Positions 10,515 to 18,753 of a DNA stretch of 64,000 bases are shown here, piece after piece. Made by a program: the position numbers and the translations under genes. Position 1 is the first letter of the stretch. Each line of letters opens with the position of its first letter. Source of the DNA: Variovorax sp. YR216 (GTDB taxonomy: Bacteria; Pseudomonadota; Gammaproteobacteria; Burkholderiales; Burkholderiaceae_C). The notes below the pieces were generated by a model, which was not told the origin of the DNA, ran no database searches, and worked only from the letters and a program-made list of their open reading frames with translations. The DNA lies in contig NZ_FNRO01000018.1 in assembly GCF_900107745.1 (NCBI RefSeq), positions 1 through 64,000 on the forward strand. Reading direction: 5' to 3'.

Positions 10515-13030
10515 CGCAGTCCCACCCACGCCGCGCGCGGTGCGCCCGGCGACATCAGGCTCGCGCGGCTCACCGGGTAGTCGCCGTTGGCGTTCTGCGG
10601 GAGACCCCGCGCGATGTAGGAACCACTGGCGGTGAAGCCATTCGCACCGAGCTGTCCGCCGGTCGTGTACCGCGTGTTGAACAGGTTCGCGATCTGCACG
10701 AAGAACTTCAGATCGGACCGCGGCTTGTAGTCGACACCAAGGTTGAAGACCGCATAACCCGCGCTGCGCCCGGGCCCGGTGTAGTAAACGCCGTCGGGCA
10801 CATGCAGTCCGTTCTCGTTGCCGCGCAAGTTGGCGCCGCTGGAGGCCAGCATGTCGAGGCCGATGCGCCACTGCGCATCCGGCTCGTAGTCGGCGAACAG
10901 CTTGAGCACCTGCGAGGGCAGCATCGGGATGCGGTCCCCGGGTCGGATCCGGATGTTGCCGTCGGTGCCCGGGAAGCCGGCCAGCGCCTGGTCGTTGCTG
11001 CTGTTGCCGGAGCCGCCGAGCGTTTCCGCGCTGCGGTAGGTCGCATCGAGCAGCATGAAGTTGCCGCCCACGGTCAGGCCGCGCGCGGGCTTGGCGCTCA
11101 GGCCCAGTTCGAGCCCCTGCCGGCGCGTCTTGCCGAAGTTCCTGAAGTACCCGAAGCCGCTCGAATCGTCCGCCACGAACAGCAGGTCGTCGCGGTTGTC
11201 CGAACGGAACACGCCGAGGTTCCAGGCGATGTCAGGCTGGACCACGCCGCGAAGACCGGCTTCGAAGGTCGTGGTCACCACCTGCTTGAGCGATGGATCG
11301 CCCGCGAAGGAGTTGGGCAGCTTGCAGGGGGTCGCCGGATCGGCGCAGCCGAGCTCGATGGCGGTCGGTGCACGGCTGCCCTGATTGGCGCCGGCATAGA
11401 GCGTGACGGCTTCGCTCGGCGCGAAGGTCATCCCGATCGCGGGGTTGAAGCGGCTGAAGGTATAGCGGCCGTCCAGCGAGCCGGGGCCGCCGCCGGGCTG
11501 GAGCTCGTCGGTGTTGTCGACGGTGGTGCGGTTGTAGCGGCCAGAGAGCGTGAGATGCGTGCGCGCATCGAGCGCGATGGTGTCGGTGGCATACACGCTG
11601 CCGGTGCTCGAACGGCTTTTCAGGCCGACGCGCGCATTGAAGGCGTTTTCCGAATCCTGCGTGCCGTCGGCAAAGGCACCGGGGCCGAACACCGGCGTGA
11701 CCGTGCGGTCCGGGTTGATGTAGCCGAACTGCGTGCTCTGCCCGAAGCGGACGCGGCTCGCGTCGTAGGCCGCGCCCATCACGAAGAGGTGTTCGAGGCC
11801 GCCCGTCTTCGCCTCCGTGGAGAGCTGCCCCGCGAGGCCGTAGTTCTGCTGCCGCGTCTCGGTGCGGTTGACGAGGCCGTTGCACTTCTCGTTCGGTTCC
11901 GTGTTGAGCAGCGCGTTGGCGATGCAGCGCCACTTCGGAAACGGCGTGTTCGACGCATTCGCCCCGCTCGCTGGGTAGCCGGTGAAGCCCGCCGCAGCCA
12001 GCGCGGCACGTTCCGCCGCGCTCGGCTGGTAGACCGATTCGCTGAGCGCCCCGTCGTTGACATCGCCGTTGAAGGTGCTCGTCCTGATGTTGCGGTAGTA
12101 GGTGTTGCCGGAGAGCGTCCAGTTGTCGTCCAGCGCCTGCGTGATCGCCAGGTTGACGAAGGCCGACTTGTTGCGCGTGCTGTCGGGAATGGTGCGCACG
12201 CTCGCCCAGTCGCGCTGCAGCGCGCCGAGCTCCTGCGTGCCGTTGCCGGTGAGGTCGTTGTCGGCGAACGCGGTCGTCAGCGAGATGCTGCCGTCGCGCG
12301 TCACGCGGCCGACCTTGGCGAAGAGCTGGCGCACGTCGGTAGGCGAATCCATGCGCCAGCCCTTCTCGTGGAAGCGGTTGCCGCTCACGAACCAGTTCCA
12401 GCCGCTGTCCTTGTCGCTGCCGCCGGTCTCGAACTCGGCGGCCGCGCGGCCCCAGGAGCCGCCCATCACCTGCACCGATGTCCCGGGGTTGTGCAGCCCG
12501 TCCTTGGTCTGGATGGCCAGCGCGCCGCCGAGCGTGTTGAGGCCGAACAGCGGGTTGCTGCCGGGCATCAGCGCGACCGTGGAGATGGCCGAGCGGGGGA
12601 TGAGGTCCCAGCTCACCACGTCGCCGAAGGGCTGGTTCAGGCGCACGCCATCCATGAACACCGACAGCCCCTGCGGCGTGCCGAGCAGCGGCGACGCGGT
12701 GAACCCGCGGTAGTTGATATCGGGCTGGAACGGGTTGCCCTGCGTCTCGTTGACCGTGATGCCGCCAACAGCGCGCGAGAGGTAGTTGGTGAGGTCGGGC
12801 GAATGCAGGCGCTCGAGGTCCGCGTCGGTGGCGGTCTGCACGTTCGAGGGCACGTAGTCGCGCGGCACGTCGATGCCCGGCAACGGCGTCGGCGCGATCA
12901 CCACGATGGTCGCCAGTTCGGCGGGCCCGTCTGCCTCTTCCGCGACGGCCTGCGTCGACTGGCACAGCAGCATACTCGCGGCCGCCAGCGGCGCCATCGC
13001 GAAGGCAGGAAAGCGCGCACGCCGGCTCAT
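10496..13030 (-). CDS. TonB-dependent outer-membrane receptor
   Basis: A receptor of about 844 residues: signal peptide (1-25), plug domain (IVVIAPTPLPGIDVPRDYVP, then NYRGFTASPLLGTPQGLSVFMDGVR) and a long beta-barrel ending in the aromatic AAWVGLRYTFGG. The ATG at 13030 has a GGAGA ribosome site; 13051 is the in-frame alternative. It follows the alcohol dehydrogenase and HiPIP genes after 33 bp and is probably cotranscribed. In this company the cargo could be a lanthanide chelate or PQQ, but nothing in the sequence fixes it; a siderophore or vitamin receptor is possible. Confidence 0.9.
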   Translation of the reverse strand: MSRRARFPAFAMAPLAAASMLLCQSTQAVAEEADGPAELATIVVIAPTPLPGIDVPRDYVPSNVQTATDADLERLHSPDLTNYLSRAVGGITVNETQGNPFQPDINYRGFTASPLLGTPQGLSVFMDGVRLNQPFGDVVSWDLIPRSAISTVALMPGSNPLFGLNTLGGALAIQTKDGLHNPGTSVQVMGGSWGRAAAEFETGGSDKDSGWNWFVSGNRFHEKGWRMDSPTDVRQLFAKVGRVTRDGSISLTTAFADNDLTGNGTQELGALQRDWASVRTIPDSTRNKSAFVNLAITQALDDNWTLSGNTYYRNIRTSTFNGDVNDGALSESVYQPSAAERAALAAAGFTGYPASGANASNTPFPKWRCIANALLNTEPNEKCNGLVNRTETRQQNYGLAGQLSTEAKTGGLEHLFVMGAAYDASRVRFGQSTQFGYINPDRTVTPVFGPGAFADGTQDSENAFNARVGLKSRSSTGSVYATDTIALDARTHLTLSGRYNRTTVDNTDELQPGGGPGSLDGRYTFSRFNPAIGMTFAPSEAVTLYAGANQGSRAPTAIELGCADPATPCKLPNSFAGDPSLKQVVTTTFEAGLRGVVQPDIAWNLGVFRSDNRDDLLFVADDSSGFGYFRNFGKTRRQGLELGLSAKPARGLTVGGNFMLLDATYRSAETLGGSGNSSNDQALAGFPGTDGNIRIRPGDRIPMLPSQVLKLFADYEPDAQWRIGLDMLASSGANLRGNENGLHVPDGVYYTGPGRSAGYAVFNLGVDYKPRSDLKFFVQIANLFNTRYTTGGQLGANGFTASGSYIARGLPQNANGDYPVSRASLMSPGAPRAAWVGLRYTFGG

Positions 13031-13063
13031 GACTCGTATCTCCGCGCGCATCCCTGCCCGTCT

Positions 13064-13414
13064 TCAGGCCGCACCCGGCTTGGGGGCCCACGCCATGCAC
13101 CAGCCTTCGGCCGCGATCTGCTTGCGGCCGAACATCGCGCATCCGCCCCACGGGTCCGTCGCGGACCCTTGCCACATCGCGCAGTTCGCGCAGCGCTGCG
13201 TCGCCGCGTGCTTCGGGTACTTCTTCGCGTCGACGGTCTTCGTGTCGTGCTTGTAGCCGAGGCTCACCGCGGTCTCGTCGGATTCCTCGACGCGCGGCGG
13301 CGCAGCCATTGCGGCCGTGGGCACCAGCGCGGCGATGCAGGTGCCGGCCATCGCGCGGCCGGCGAAGGCCCTGCGCGTGAGGCCGATGGTCTTTCCTTCG
13401 TTGATGTCGTTCAT
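13064..13414 (-). CDS. High-potential iron-sulfur protein (HiPIP)
   Basis: A 116-residue exported protein with a twin-arginine leader (TRRAFAGRAMAG, cleavage near residue 38) and the four HiPIP cysteines at 75, 78, 92 and 106 (CANCAMWQG, GGCAMFG, GWCMAWA) that hold one [4Fe-4S] cluster. HiPIPs are soluble periplasmic one-electron carriers. It begins 11 bp after the alcohol dehydrogenase and precedes the TonB receptor. The context suggests it can take electrons from the dehydrogenase or its cytochrome, which is unusual. The start at 13414 gives a proper Tat leader; the frame is open further upstream. Confidence 0.9.
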   Translation of the reverse strand: MNDINEGKTIGLTRRAFAGRAMAGTCIAALVPTAAMAAPPRVEESDETAVSLGYKHDTKTVDAKKYPKHAATQRCANCAMWQGSATDPWGGCAMFGRKQIAAEGWCMAWAPKPGAA

Positions 13415-13425
13415 GTCGATGGCCC

Positions 13426-15198
13426 TCAGTTGGACGCGACCTTGGTCGCACCGCCGCCCGCCCCGGGGATCTTGAAGACCCAGACCATGCCGCCCTGTTC
13501 GAGCAGGTTGACTCGCTTGGCCACCTCGCCGCCCCACAGCGGCACCGCGCCGCCCCAGCCGGAAACCACGCCGACGTATTGCTCGCCGCCCTGCATCCAG
13601 GTGATCGGCGGGGCGACGATACCCGAGCCGGTCTGGAACTGCCAGACCACCTTGCCCGTCTTCGCATCGGCCGCCTTCAGGTAGCCCTCGGGCGTGCCCC
13701 AGAACACCAGGTTGCCGCCCGTGGTGAGCACGCCGCCCCACAGCGGCGCGCCGTTCTTCACTTCCCAGGCCATCTTGCCGGTCCTCGGATCGATCGCCCG
13801 CAGCGAGCCGATGTAGTCCTCGTTGAGCGGCTTGATCGTGAAGCCGGCGCCGAGGTAGGCCGCCCCCTTCTTGTACGCGACGGGTTCGTTCCAGATGTCC
13901 ATGCCCCATTCGTTCGCGGGCACGTAGAACATCTTCGTGTCGGGGCTGTACGCCATCGGCATCTGGTTCTTGCCGCCGAGGAAGCCCGGCGCTGCGAACA
14001 CGGCGCTTCCCTTCTTGCCGCCGTCTCCGTCCGTGGGGTCACCCGGGCGGTTGTCGGCGATGAAGTTGGGCCGGCCGGTCTTCAGGTCGATGCTGCTGGC
14101 CCAGGTGATCTTCTTGACGAAGGGAAAGGCGTTGATGAGCTGGCCGGTGCTGGCATCGTTCACGTAGAAGAAGCCGTTGCGGTCGGCCTTGCCGCCCACG
14201 CGCTTGCCGTCCATGTCGAAGGTGACGAACTCGTTGACGCCGTCGAAGTCCCAGCTGTCGTTGGGGGTGCCCTGGTAGCTCCACTTGATCTGGCCCGTCT
14301 TGACGTCGATCGCCACGGTCGAGCACGAGAAGAGGTTGTCGCCCTCGCGCAGGTGGCTGTTCCACGGTGCGGGGTTGCCGGTGCCGAAGTAGGCCAGGCC
14401 TGTCTTGGCATCGTAGGTGCCGCCGAGCCAGGTGGCCGCGCCGCCGGTCTTCCAGAGGTCGCCGGGCCAGCTCTTGTTGACGGTGCCGGAGATGCCGTTC
14501 TCCTTCTTGTTGCCGTCCTTGTCGTAGACGTAGCCCATGTGGCCCTCGACGGTCGGACGGGTCCACAGCAGCCTGCCGGTCTTCGGGTCGCGCGCCTCGA
14601 CACGGCCCACCACGCCGAACTCGCCGCCCGACACGCCGGTCAGCATCACGCCGTCGGCAATGATCGGCGCGGCCGTGGCGGAGTAACCGGCGGCGTAGTC
14701 GTCGATCTTCTCCTTCCACACCACGTCGCCTGTGTTCTGGTCGAGCGCGACCAGCTGTGCATCGAGGGTCGCGAAGATGACGAGGTTGTCGTAGAGCGCG
14801 GCGCCGCGGTTGACCACGTCGCAGCACGGCATGATGCCTTCAGGCAGGCGGTGCTCGTACTTCCAGAGCTTCTTGCCGGTGGTCGCGTCGAGCGCAAAGA
14901 TGCGCGAGTAGGACGCGGTCACGAACATCTTGCCGTTCGCGATCACGGGCTGCGATTCCTGCCCGCGCTGTTTCTCGCCGCCGAACGAGAAGGCCCACAC
15001 CGGCAGCAGCTTCGATGCATTCGCCGAGTTGACCTGCTTCAGTGGCGAGTAGCGCTGGCCTTGGGTGTTGATCCCCCAGGTGAGGACGTTGCCTTTGGCT
15101 GTGGCCTCGGACTTGATCATCTGGTCCGTGACCTGCGCGTGGGCCGTCGCGGCGGCCAGACCGACCGCGATGAGCGCGGTCAAGAGCTTCAATTGCAT
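13426..15198 (-). CDS. PQQ-dependent alcohol dehydrogenase, probably lanthanide type
   Basis: A 590-residue periplasmic quinoprotein with a signal peptide (1-21, cleaved after AHA) and an eight-bladed propeller of W-docking repeats. The vicinal disulfide pair is Cys125-Cys126, metal ligands are Glu193 (GGEFG) and Asn275 (GTGNP), and the catalytic base is Asp317 (NDSWDFDG). Asp319, two residues on, is the extra ligand that marks lanthanide-dependent enzymes such as XoxF, ExaF and PedH; calcium enzymes usually have Ala or Ser there. ExaF/PedH-type short-chain and aromatic alcohol oxidation is the best guess. There is no fused haem domain, so cytochrome c or the neighbouring HiPIP must accept electrons. 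A sigma-54 promoter lies 70 bp upstream. Confidence 0.93.
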   Translation of the reverse strand: MQLKLLTALIAVGLAAATAHAQVTDQMIKSEATAKGNVLTWGINTQGQRYSPLKQVNSANASKLLPVWAFSFGGEKQRGQESQPVIANGKMFVTASYSRIFALDATTGKKLWKYEHRLPEGIMPCCDVVNRGAALYDNLVIFATLDAQLVALDQNTGDVVWKEKIDDYAAGYSATAAPIIADGVMLTGVSGGEFGVVGRVEARDPKTGRLLWTRPTVEGHMGYVYDKDGNKKENGISGTVNKSWPGDLWKTGGAATWLGGTYDAKTGLAYFGTGNPAPWNSHLREGDNLFSCSTVAIDVKTGQIKWSYQGTPNDSWDFDGVNEFVTFDMDGKRVGGKADRNGFFYVNDASTGQLINAFPFVKKITWASSIDLKTGRPNFIADNRPGDPTDGDGGKKGSAVFAAPGFLGGKNQMPMAYSPDTKMFYVPANEWGMDIWNEPVAYKKGAAYLGAGFTIKPLNEDYIGSLRAIDPRTGKMAWEVKNGAPLWGGVLTTGGNLVFWGTPEGYLKAADAKTGKVVWQFQTGSGIVAPPITWMQGGEQYVGVVSGWGGAVPLWGGEVAKRVNLLEQGGMVWVFKIPGAGGGATKVASN

Positions 15199-15267
15199 GG
15201 TGTCTCCTTGCGGGTGGATCGTGGGTCGCGGGAACGCTCGAAATGCGCACCCTCCATGGCTCTAGGG

Positions 15268-15283
15268 GGCAAGTGCCATGCCA
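15268..15283 (-). promoter_or_regulatory. Sigma-54 promoter of alcohol dehydrogenase operon
   Basis: Read on the minus strand: TGGCATG-GCAC-TTGC-C, with GG-N10-GC spacing. The predicted start is near 15257, giving a leader of about 60 bases before the ATG at 15198. Confidence 0.8.
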
Positions 15284-15388
15284 TGCGCCAGAACCCGTTG
15301 CAACCGCTCCAGCAGCCCATCGGCGCATGCCGGCGTGCGGGTTTTCCCGTTGAACTGCTACAGGGTTGAGCAATCGCGCGCAGCAGAT

Positions 15389-15405
15389 CGTGACATCGCG
15401 TCACA
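15389..15405. promoter_or_regulatory. Candidate activator site of alcohol dehydrogenase operon
   Basis: A dyad with the same 17-bp geometry as the sites at 4590 and 6847 (CGTGAC-N5-GTCACA; the inner GTGAC/GTCAC arms are perfect). It lies 105 bp upstream of the sigma-54 promoter. It matches only 7 of 10 positions of TGTNCC-N5-GGNACA, so the position is the stronger argument. Confidence 0.4.
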
Positions 15406-15453
15406 GCGGCCGGAACCTGTTGCGCACGCCGTGGCGGGTGGAACAATCCGCGC

Positions 15454-17379
15454 ATGTCCGATCCCGTCACCGCACCCTTCGGCACCTGGGCCTCGCCGAT
15501 CACCGCCCGGCACGTGGCCTCGGCCCAGACCACGTTGGCCGACGTGTTTCTCGACCGCGGCGATGTCTGCTGGATCGAGGGCAGGCCCATGGAGGCAGGG
15601 CGCCAGGTGCTGGTCCGTCTGCGGCCGGACGGCAGCCGGGGCGACATCACGCCGCCCCCCTTCTCCGCGCGCACGCGGGTGCATGAATACGGCGGCGGCG
15701 CCGCGCTGGTGTCGCAGGGCACCGTGTACTTCTCGAACTTCGCCGACCAGCGTCTCTACCGCATGGACGGCGGTGTTCCGGTCGCGCTGACGCCGCCTTC
15801 CGAGGGCGCCGCGTTGCGCTATGCCGATGGCCTGATCGATGCCGGGCGCCGTCTCTGGATTGGCATCCGCGAGGACCATCGCGCGCCGGGCGGCGAGGTG
15901 ATCAACGACATCGTCGCCCTGAGTCTGGACGGCGGCGATGCCGGCAGCGTGATCGTGCGGGGCAGCGACTTCCATGCATCGCCGCGCCTCGGCCCCGACG
16001 GGACGAAGCTCGCGTGGCTGTCGTGGAACCATCCGGACATGCCATGGACCGCGGCGGAACTCTGGCTCGGCGATTTCGACGGCACCGCGATCACCAACGC
16101 GACGCGCATCGCGGGAGGCAAGGATGAATCGGTGTTCCAGCCCGAATGGTCGCCCGACGGCCTGCTGCACTACGTGTCGGACCGGTCGGGCTGGTGGAAC
16201 ATCTACCGGCGCAATGCGGACGGGACCACGGCCAACCTGTGCCCGATGGCCGCGGAATTCGGCCGCGCGCAATGGGGCTTCGGCATGTCGACGTATGCCT
16301 TCGTGTCGGCGCACGAAATCGTATGCACGACCATCGAGAACGGCATCGGCAGGCTCGCGCTCCTCAACTCGCGCATCGGCACGCTCGCGCCGTTCGAGCT
16401 GCCCTACACGGATTTCTCGTACGTGCGCGCCAATGGGCGCAAGGTCGCGGTCAAGGCCGGCGGCCCGCATGTTGCAGCGGCCGTGCTCGTGATCGATGCG
16501 GCGACCGGCACGGCAAGCGTCGCCTGGAGCAGCGCCAACGCGGCGGACGACCCGGCGCTTCGCGACCACGTTTCGGTGCCCCGGCTCATCGAGTTCCCCA
16601 CGCCACGCGGCAGCACCGCTTTTGCCCTGTTCTATCCGCCGAGCAACGCCGGCTTCCGCGGTCCGGCCGGCGAGCTGCCGCCGCTGGTGGTCAAGTGCCA
16701 CGGCGGACCCACCTCTTCGGCATCGAGAAGTCTCGACCTGCGCACCCAGTTCTGGACCAGCCGCGGCATTGCCGTCGTCGACGTGGACTACGGCGGCAGC
16801 ACCGGCTACGGCCGTGCCTACCGCGATCGCCTGCACGGGATGTGGGGCGTCGTCGATGCGGAAGACTGCGCGGCTGCCGCATCGCACCTCGCCGCGACCG
16901 GACAGGTCGACGCGACACGCGTGGTGATCACCGGCGGCAGCGCCGGGGGATTCACAGCGCTGCGCTGCCTGACCCATGAAGACCCGGCGATCCGCAAGCG
17001 CTTCAGGGCCGGCGCGAGCCACTACGGCGTGAGCGACCTCGCCGCACTCGCGCGCGACACGCACAAGTTCGAATCGCGCTACCTGGACTGGCTGGTCGGT
17101 CCGCTCTCCGAACCCCAGCCCTACCTCGACCGCGCGCCGGTGCGCCATGCCGATCGGCTGGATGCACCCGTGGCCTTCTTCCAGGGCAAGGAAGACGAGA
17201 TCGTGCCTCCCAGCCAGACCGAGGTGATGGTGGCGGCTTTGCGTTCGCGGGGCATCCCGACGCTCTACCTGCTCTTCGCCGGCGAGCAGCATGGCTTTCG
17301 GCAGGCCGCGAACATCGAGCGGGCGCTCGAAGCCGAGGCCGCGTTCTTCCAGGCGGAGGCCTTCGGCAAGAACGCCTGA
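15454..17379 (+). CDS. S9 family prolyl-oligopeptidase-type serine peptidase
   Basis: A 641-residue enzyme with an N-terminal beta-propeller (WSPDGLLHYVSDRSGWWNIYR repeats) and a C-terminal alpha/beta-hydrolase domain. The nucleophile is Ser496 in GGSAGG, with Asp581 (GKEDEIVPP) and His613 (GEQHGF) completing the triad; KCHGGPTS supplies the oxyanion loop. Relatives are dipeptidyl- or acylaminoacyl-peptidases. No signal peptide is seen. It is divergent from the alcohol dehydrogenase and 19 bp from the convergent binding-protein gene; no link to either pathway is evident. Confidence 0.9.
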   Translation: MSDPVTAPFGTWASPITARHVASAQTTLADVFLDRGDVCWIEGRPMEAGRQVLVRLRPDGSRGDITPPPFSARTRVHEYGGGAALVSQGTVYFSNFADQRLYRMDGGVPVALTPPSEGAALRYADGLIDAGRRLWIGIREDHRAPGGEVINDIVALSLDGGDAGSVIVRGSDFHASPRLGPDGTKLAWLSWNHPDMPWTAAELWLGDFDGTAITNATRIAGGKDESVFQPEWSPDGLLHYVSDRSGWWNIYRRNADGTTANLCPMAAEFGRAQWGFGMSTYAFVSAHEIVCTTIENGIGRLALLNSRIGTLAPFELPYTDFSYVRANGRKVAVKAGGPHVAAAVLVIDAATGTASVAWSSANAADDPALRDHVSVPRLIEFPTPRGSTAFALFYPPSNAGFRGPAGELPPLVVKCHGGPTSSASRSLDLRTQFWTSRGIAVVDVDYGGSTGYGRAYRDRLHGMWGVVDAEDCAAAASHLAATGQVDATRVVITGGSAGGFTALRCLTHEDPAIRKRFRAGASHYGVSDLAALARDTHKFESRYLDWLVGPLSEPQPYLDRAPVRHADRLDAPVAFFQGKEDEIVPPSQTEVMVAALRSRGIPTLYLLFAGEQHGFRQAANIERALEAEAAFFQAEAFGKNA

Positions 17380-17398
17380 TGAGCAGACGCTTCGACGT

Positions 17399-18379
17399 TC
17401 AGGCGGTCGACACCTTCCACTGATCGAGCGCGAAATCCTGGCTCACCAGCTTTTCGCCCAGCAGGAACTTCTTGACCTCCTCGAGCAAGGCGAGCCCCTG
17501 GGCCGGAAAGGCCTCGCGCGGAAACTGGCCGAGGGGATGCGAGGCCTTCACCGCGGCGAGCGGGAATCCGCTGACCTCCGAATGGAAGGCGTAATAGCGC
17601 TCGCTGTCCTGGTGGATCTCGCGCAGCGCCGCCTCGCGCGCGCGGGTCCATGCAGCGGGCAGCGCCGGTGCGGCCGCCAGGATCTTCTTCGAGGCCACGA
17701 TCACCGAGGTGCCCAGCAGCGTCGGGTGCGCACTGGCTTCGTCGATCACCGGATAGCCGCGCGAGGCGAGCAGCGGACCGACGTCGATCTGCGCCGCGAA
17801 AGCCGCGATCGAGCCCTGGTCGAGCGCCGCCTCGCCGTCGCGCGGGAACATGTGGATGACCTTGACGGAGCGCTGCAGTCCGTTCTCTTTCAGCAGCCCG
17901 AGCACGTAGCGGTGCATGTAGGAGCCGCGCGCGACGCCGATCGCCTGGCCTTCGAGTTCCTTCACGCTGCGCACGCCGCCGCGCGGTGTCAGAAGCCACA
18001 CGTTCATGCCCACGGCGTCGAAGCCGATCAGCTGGCTGTCGAGGCCCTTCGAGCGTGCGACCACCGCCGGCGTGTCGCCGTAGATGCCGACGTCGAGTGC
18101 GCCCGCGACGAAGGCTTCGTTGAGGTCCGGGCCGTTGGGAAAGTTGCGGGTCGCGATCTCGCGAAAGCCGAGCGCAGCGAGCTCTCGCTGCAGTTGTCCC
18201 TGCTGCAGGGCCCAGCCGGTCGCGGCCGCGGGCTTCTTGCCGGGCCCGATGAATCCGAGCCGCAGGACCTTGTCGGTGCCCTGCGCACGCGCCAGCGGCG
18301 CGCCGATGAAGGCGGAGGCGAGCGCGCCTTGCAGGAGGCGGCGTCGGGCGGGGGAATGGCGATGTTCGGCGGTAGGCAT
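17399..18379 (-). CDS. NitT/TauT-type ABC substrate-binding protein
   Basis: A 326-residue exported binding protein with an arginine-containing leader (RRRLLQGALASAFIG, cleavage after ARAQ) and the NMT1/SsuA-like fold (LRLGFIGPGKK, FPNGPDLNEAFVAGALDVGIYGDTPAVVARSKG). Sulfonates, nitrate and thiamine precursors are typical ligands of this fold. It is the last gene of the flavoprotein-ferredoxin operon (44 bp after the ferredoxin) and has no adjacent permease; the divergent ABC operon at 21.6-23.3 kb could serve it. The ligand is not predictable; sulfonate is favoured by context. Confidence 0.85.
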   Translation of the reverse strand: MPTAEHRHSPARRRLLQGALASAFIGAPLARAQGTDKVLRLGFIGPGKKPAAATGWALQQGQLQRELAALGFREIATRNFPNGPDLNEAFVAGALDVGIYGDTPAVVARSKGLDSQLIGFDAVGMNVWLLTPRGGVRSVKELEGQAIGVARGSYMHRYVLGLLKENGLQRSVKVIHMFPRDGEAALDQGSIAAFAAQIDVGPLLASRGYPVIDEASAHPTLLGTSVIVASKKILAAAPALPAAWTRAREAALREIHQDSERYYAFHSEVSGFPLAAVKASHPLGQFPREAFPAQGLALLEEVKKFLLGEKLVSQDFALDQWKVSTA

Positions 18380-18423
18380 GGAATGAAAGCGATGTCGATG
18401 GAGGGTGTCGGTGTCCGCGTCGA

Positions 18424-18753
18424 TCAGTGCGCGCGCACCAGCAGCTCGAAGCTCGCGTCGAGCGATGCGGTCGACTGGCGGCCGCGGCCCCAGCCGATCG
18501 CGCTTCGGTAGCTGCCCATCAAGGCGGCCGCGGCTGCCTCGCGCTCGGCGGGACTGGCGGTGCGGTCCGCGATCGGGGCCACGTAGAGCGCGTCTTCCGG
18601 GCAGTACAGCTCGCACATGAAGCAGGTCTGGCAGTCGTGCTGGCGCGCGATGCGCGGGGGACCGCCCGGCGTGGCCTCGAAGACATTGGTCGGGCACGCG
18701 CTCACGCAGATGTTGCAGTCGGTGCAGCGTGCGGCATCGATGATCTCGATCAT
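18424..18753 (-). CDS. 2[4Fe-4S] ferredoxin, AprB-like
   Basis: A 109-residue protein with two complete cluster motifs, CTDCNICVSACP (from residue 10) and CQTCFMCELYCP (from residue 41), each followed by a hydrophobic strand. The C-terminal 40 residues are unlike bacterial ferredoxins and may dock onto the partner. It overlaps the flavoprotein by 4 bp (ATGA), so the two are translated together and probably form one enzyme, as AprB does with AprA. Confidence 0.9.
   Translation of the reverse strand: MIEIIDAARCTDCNICVSACPTNVFEATPGGPPRIARQHDCQTCFMCELYCPEDALYVAPIADRTASPAEREAAAAALMGSYRSAIGWGRGRQSTASLDASFELLVRAH

Noticed and set aside
10241..13684. 1147-codon plus-strand frame across the TonB receptor and HiPIP
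   Set aside because: Antisense shadow with Arg/Ala/Val/Glu-rich low complexity; the minus-strand genes have signal peptides, motifs and ribosome sites.
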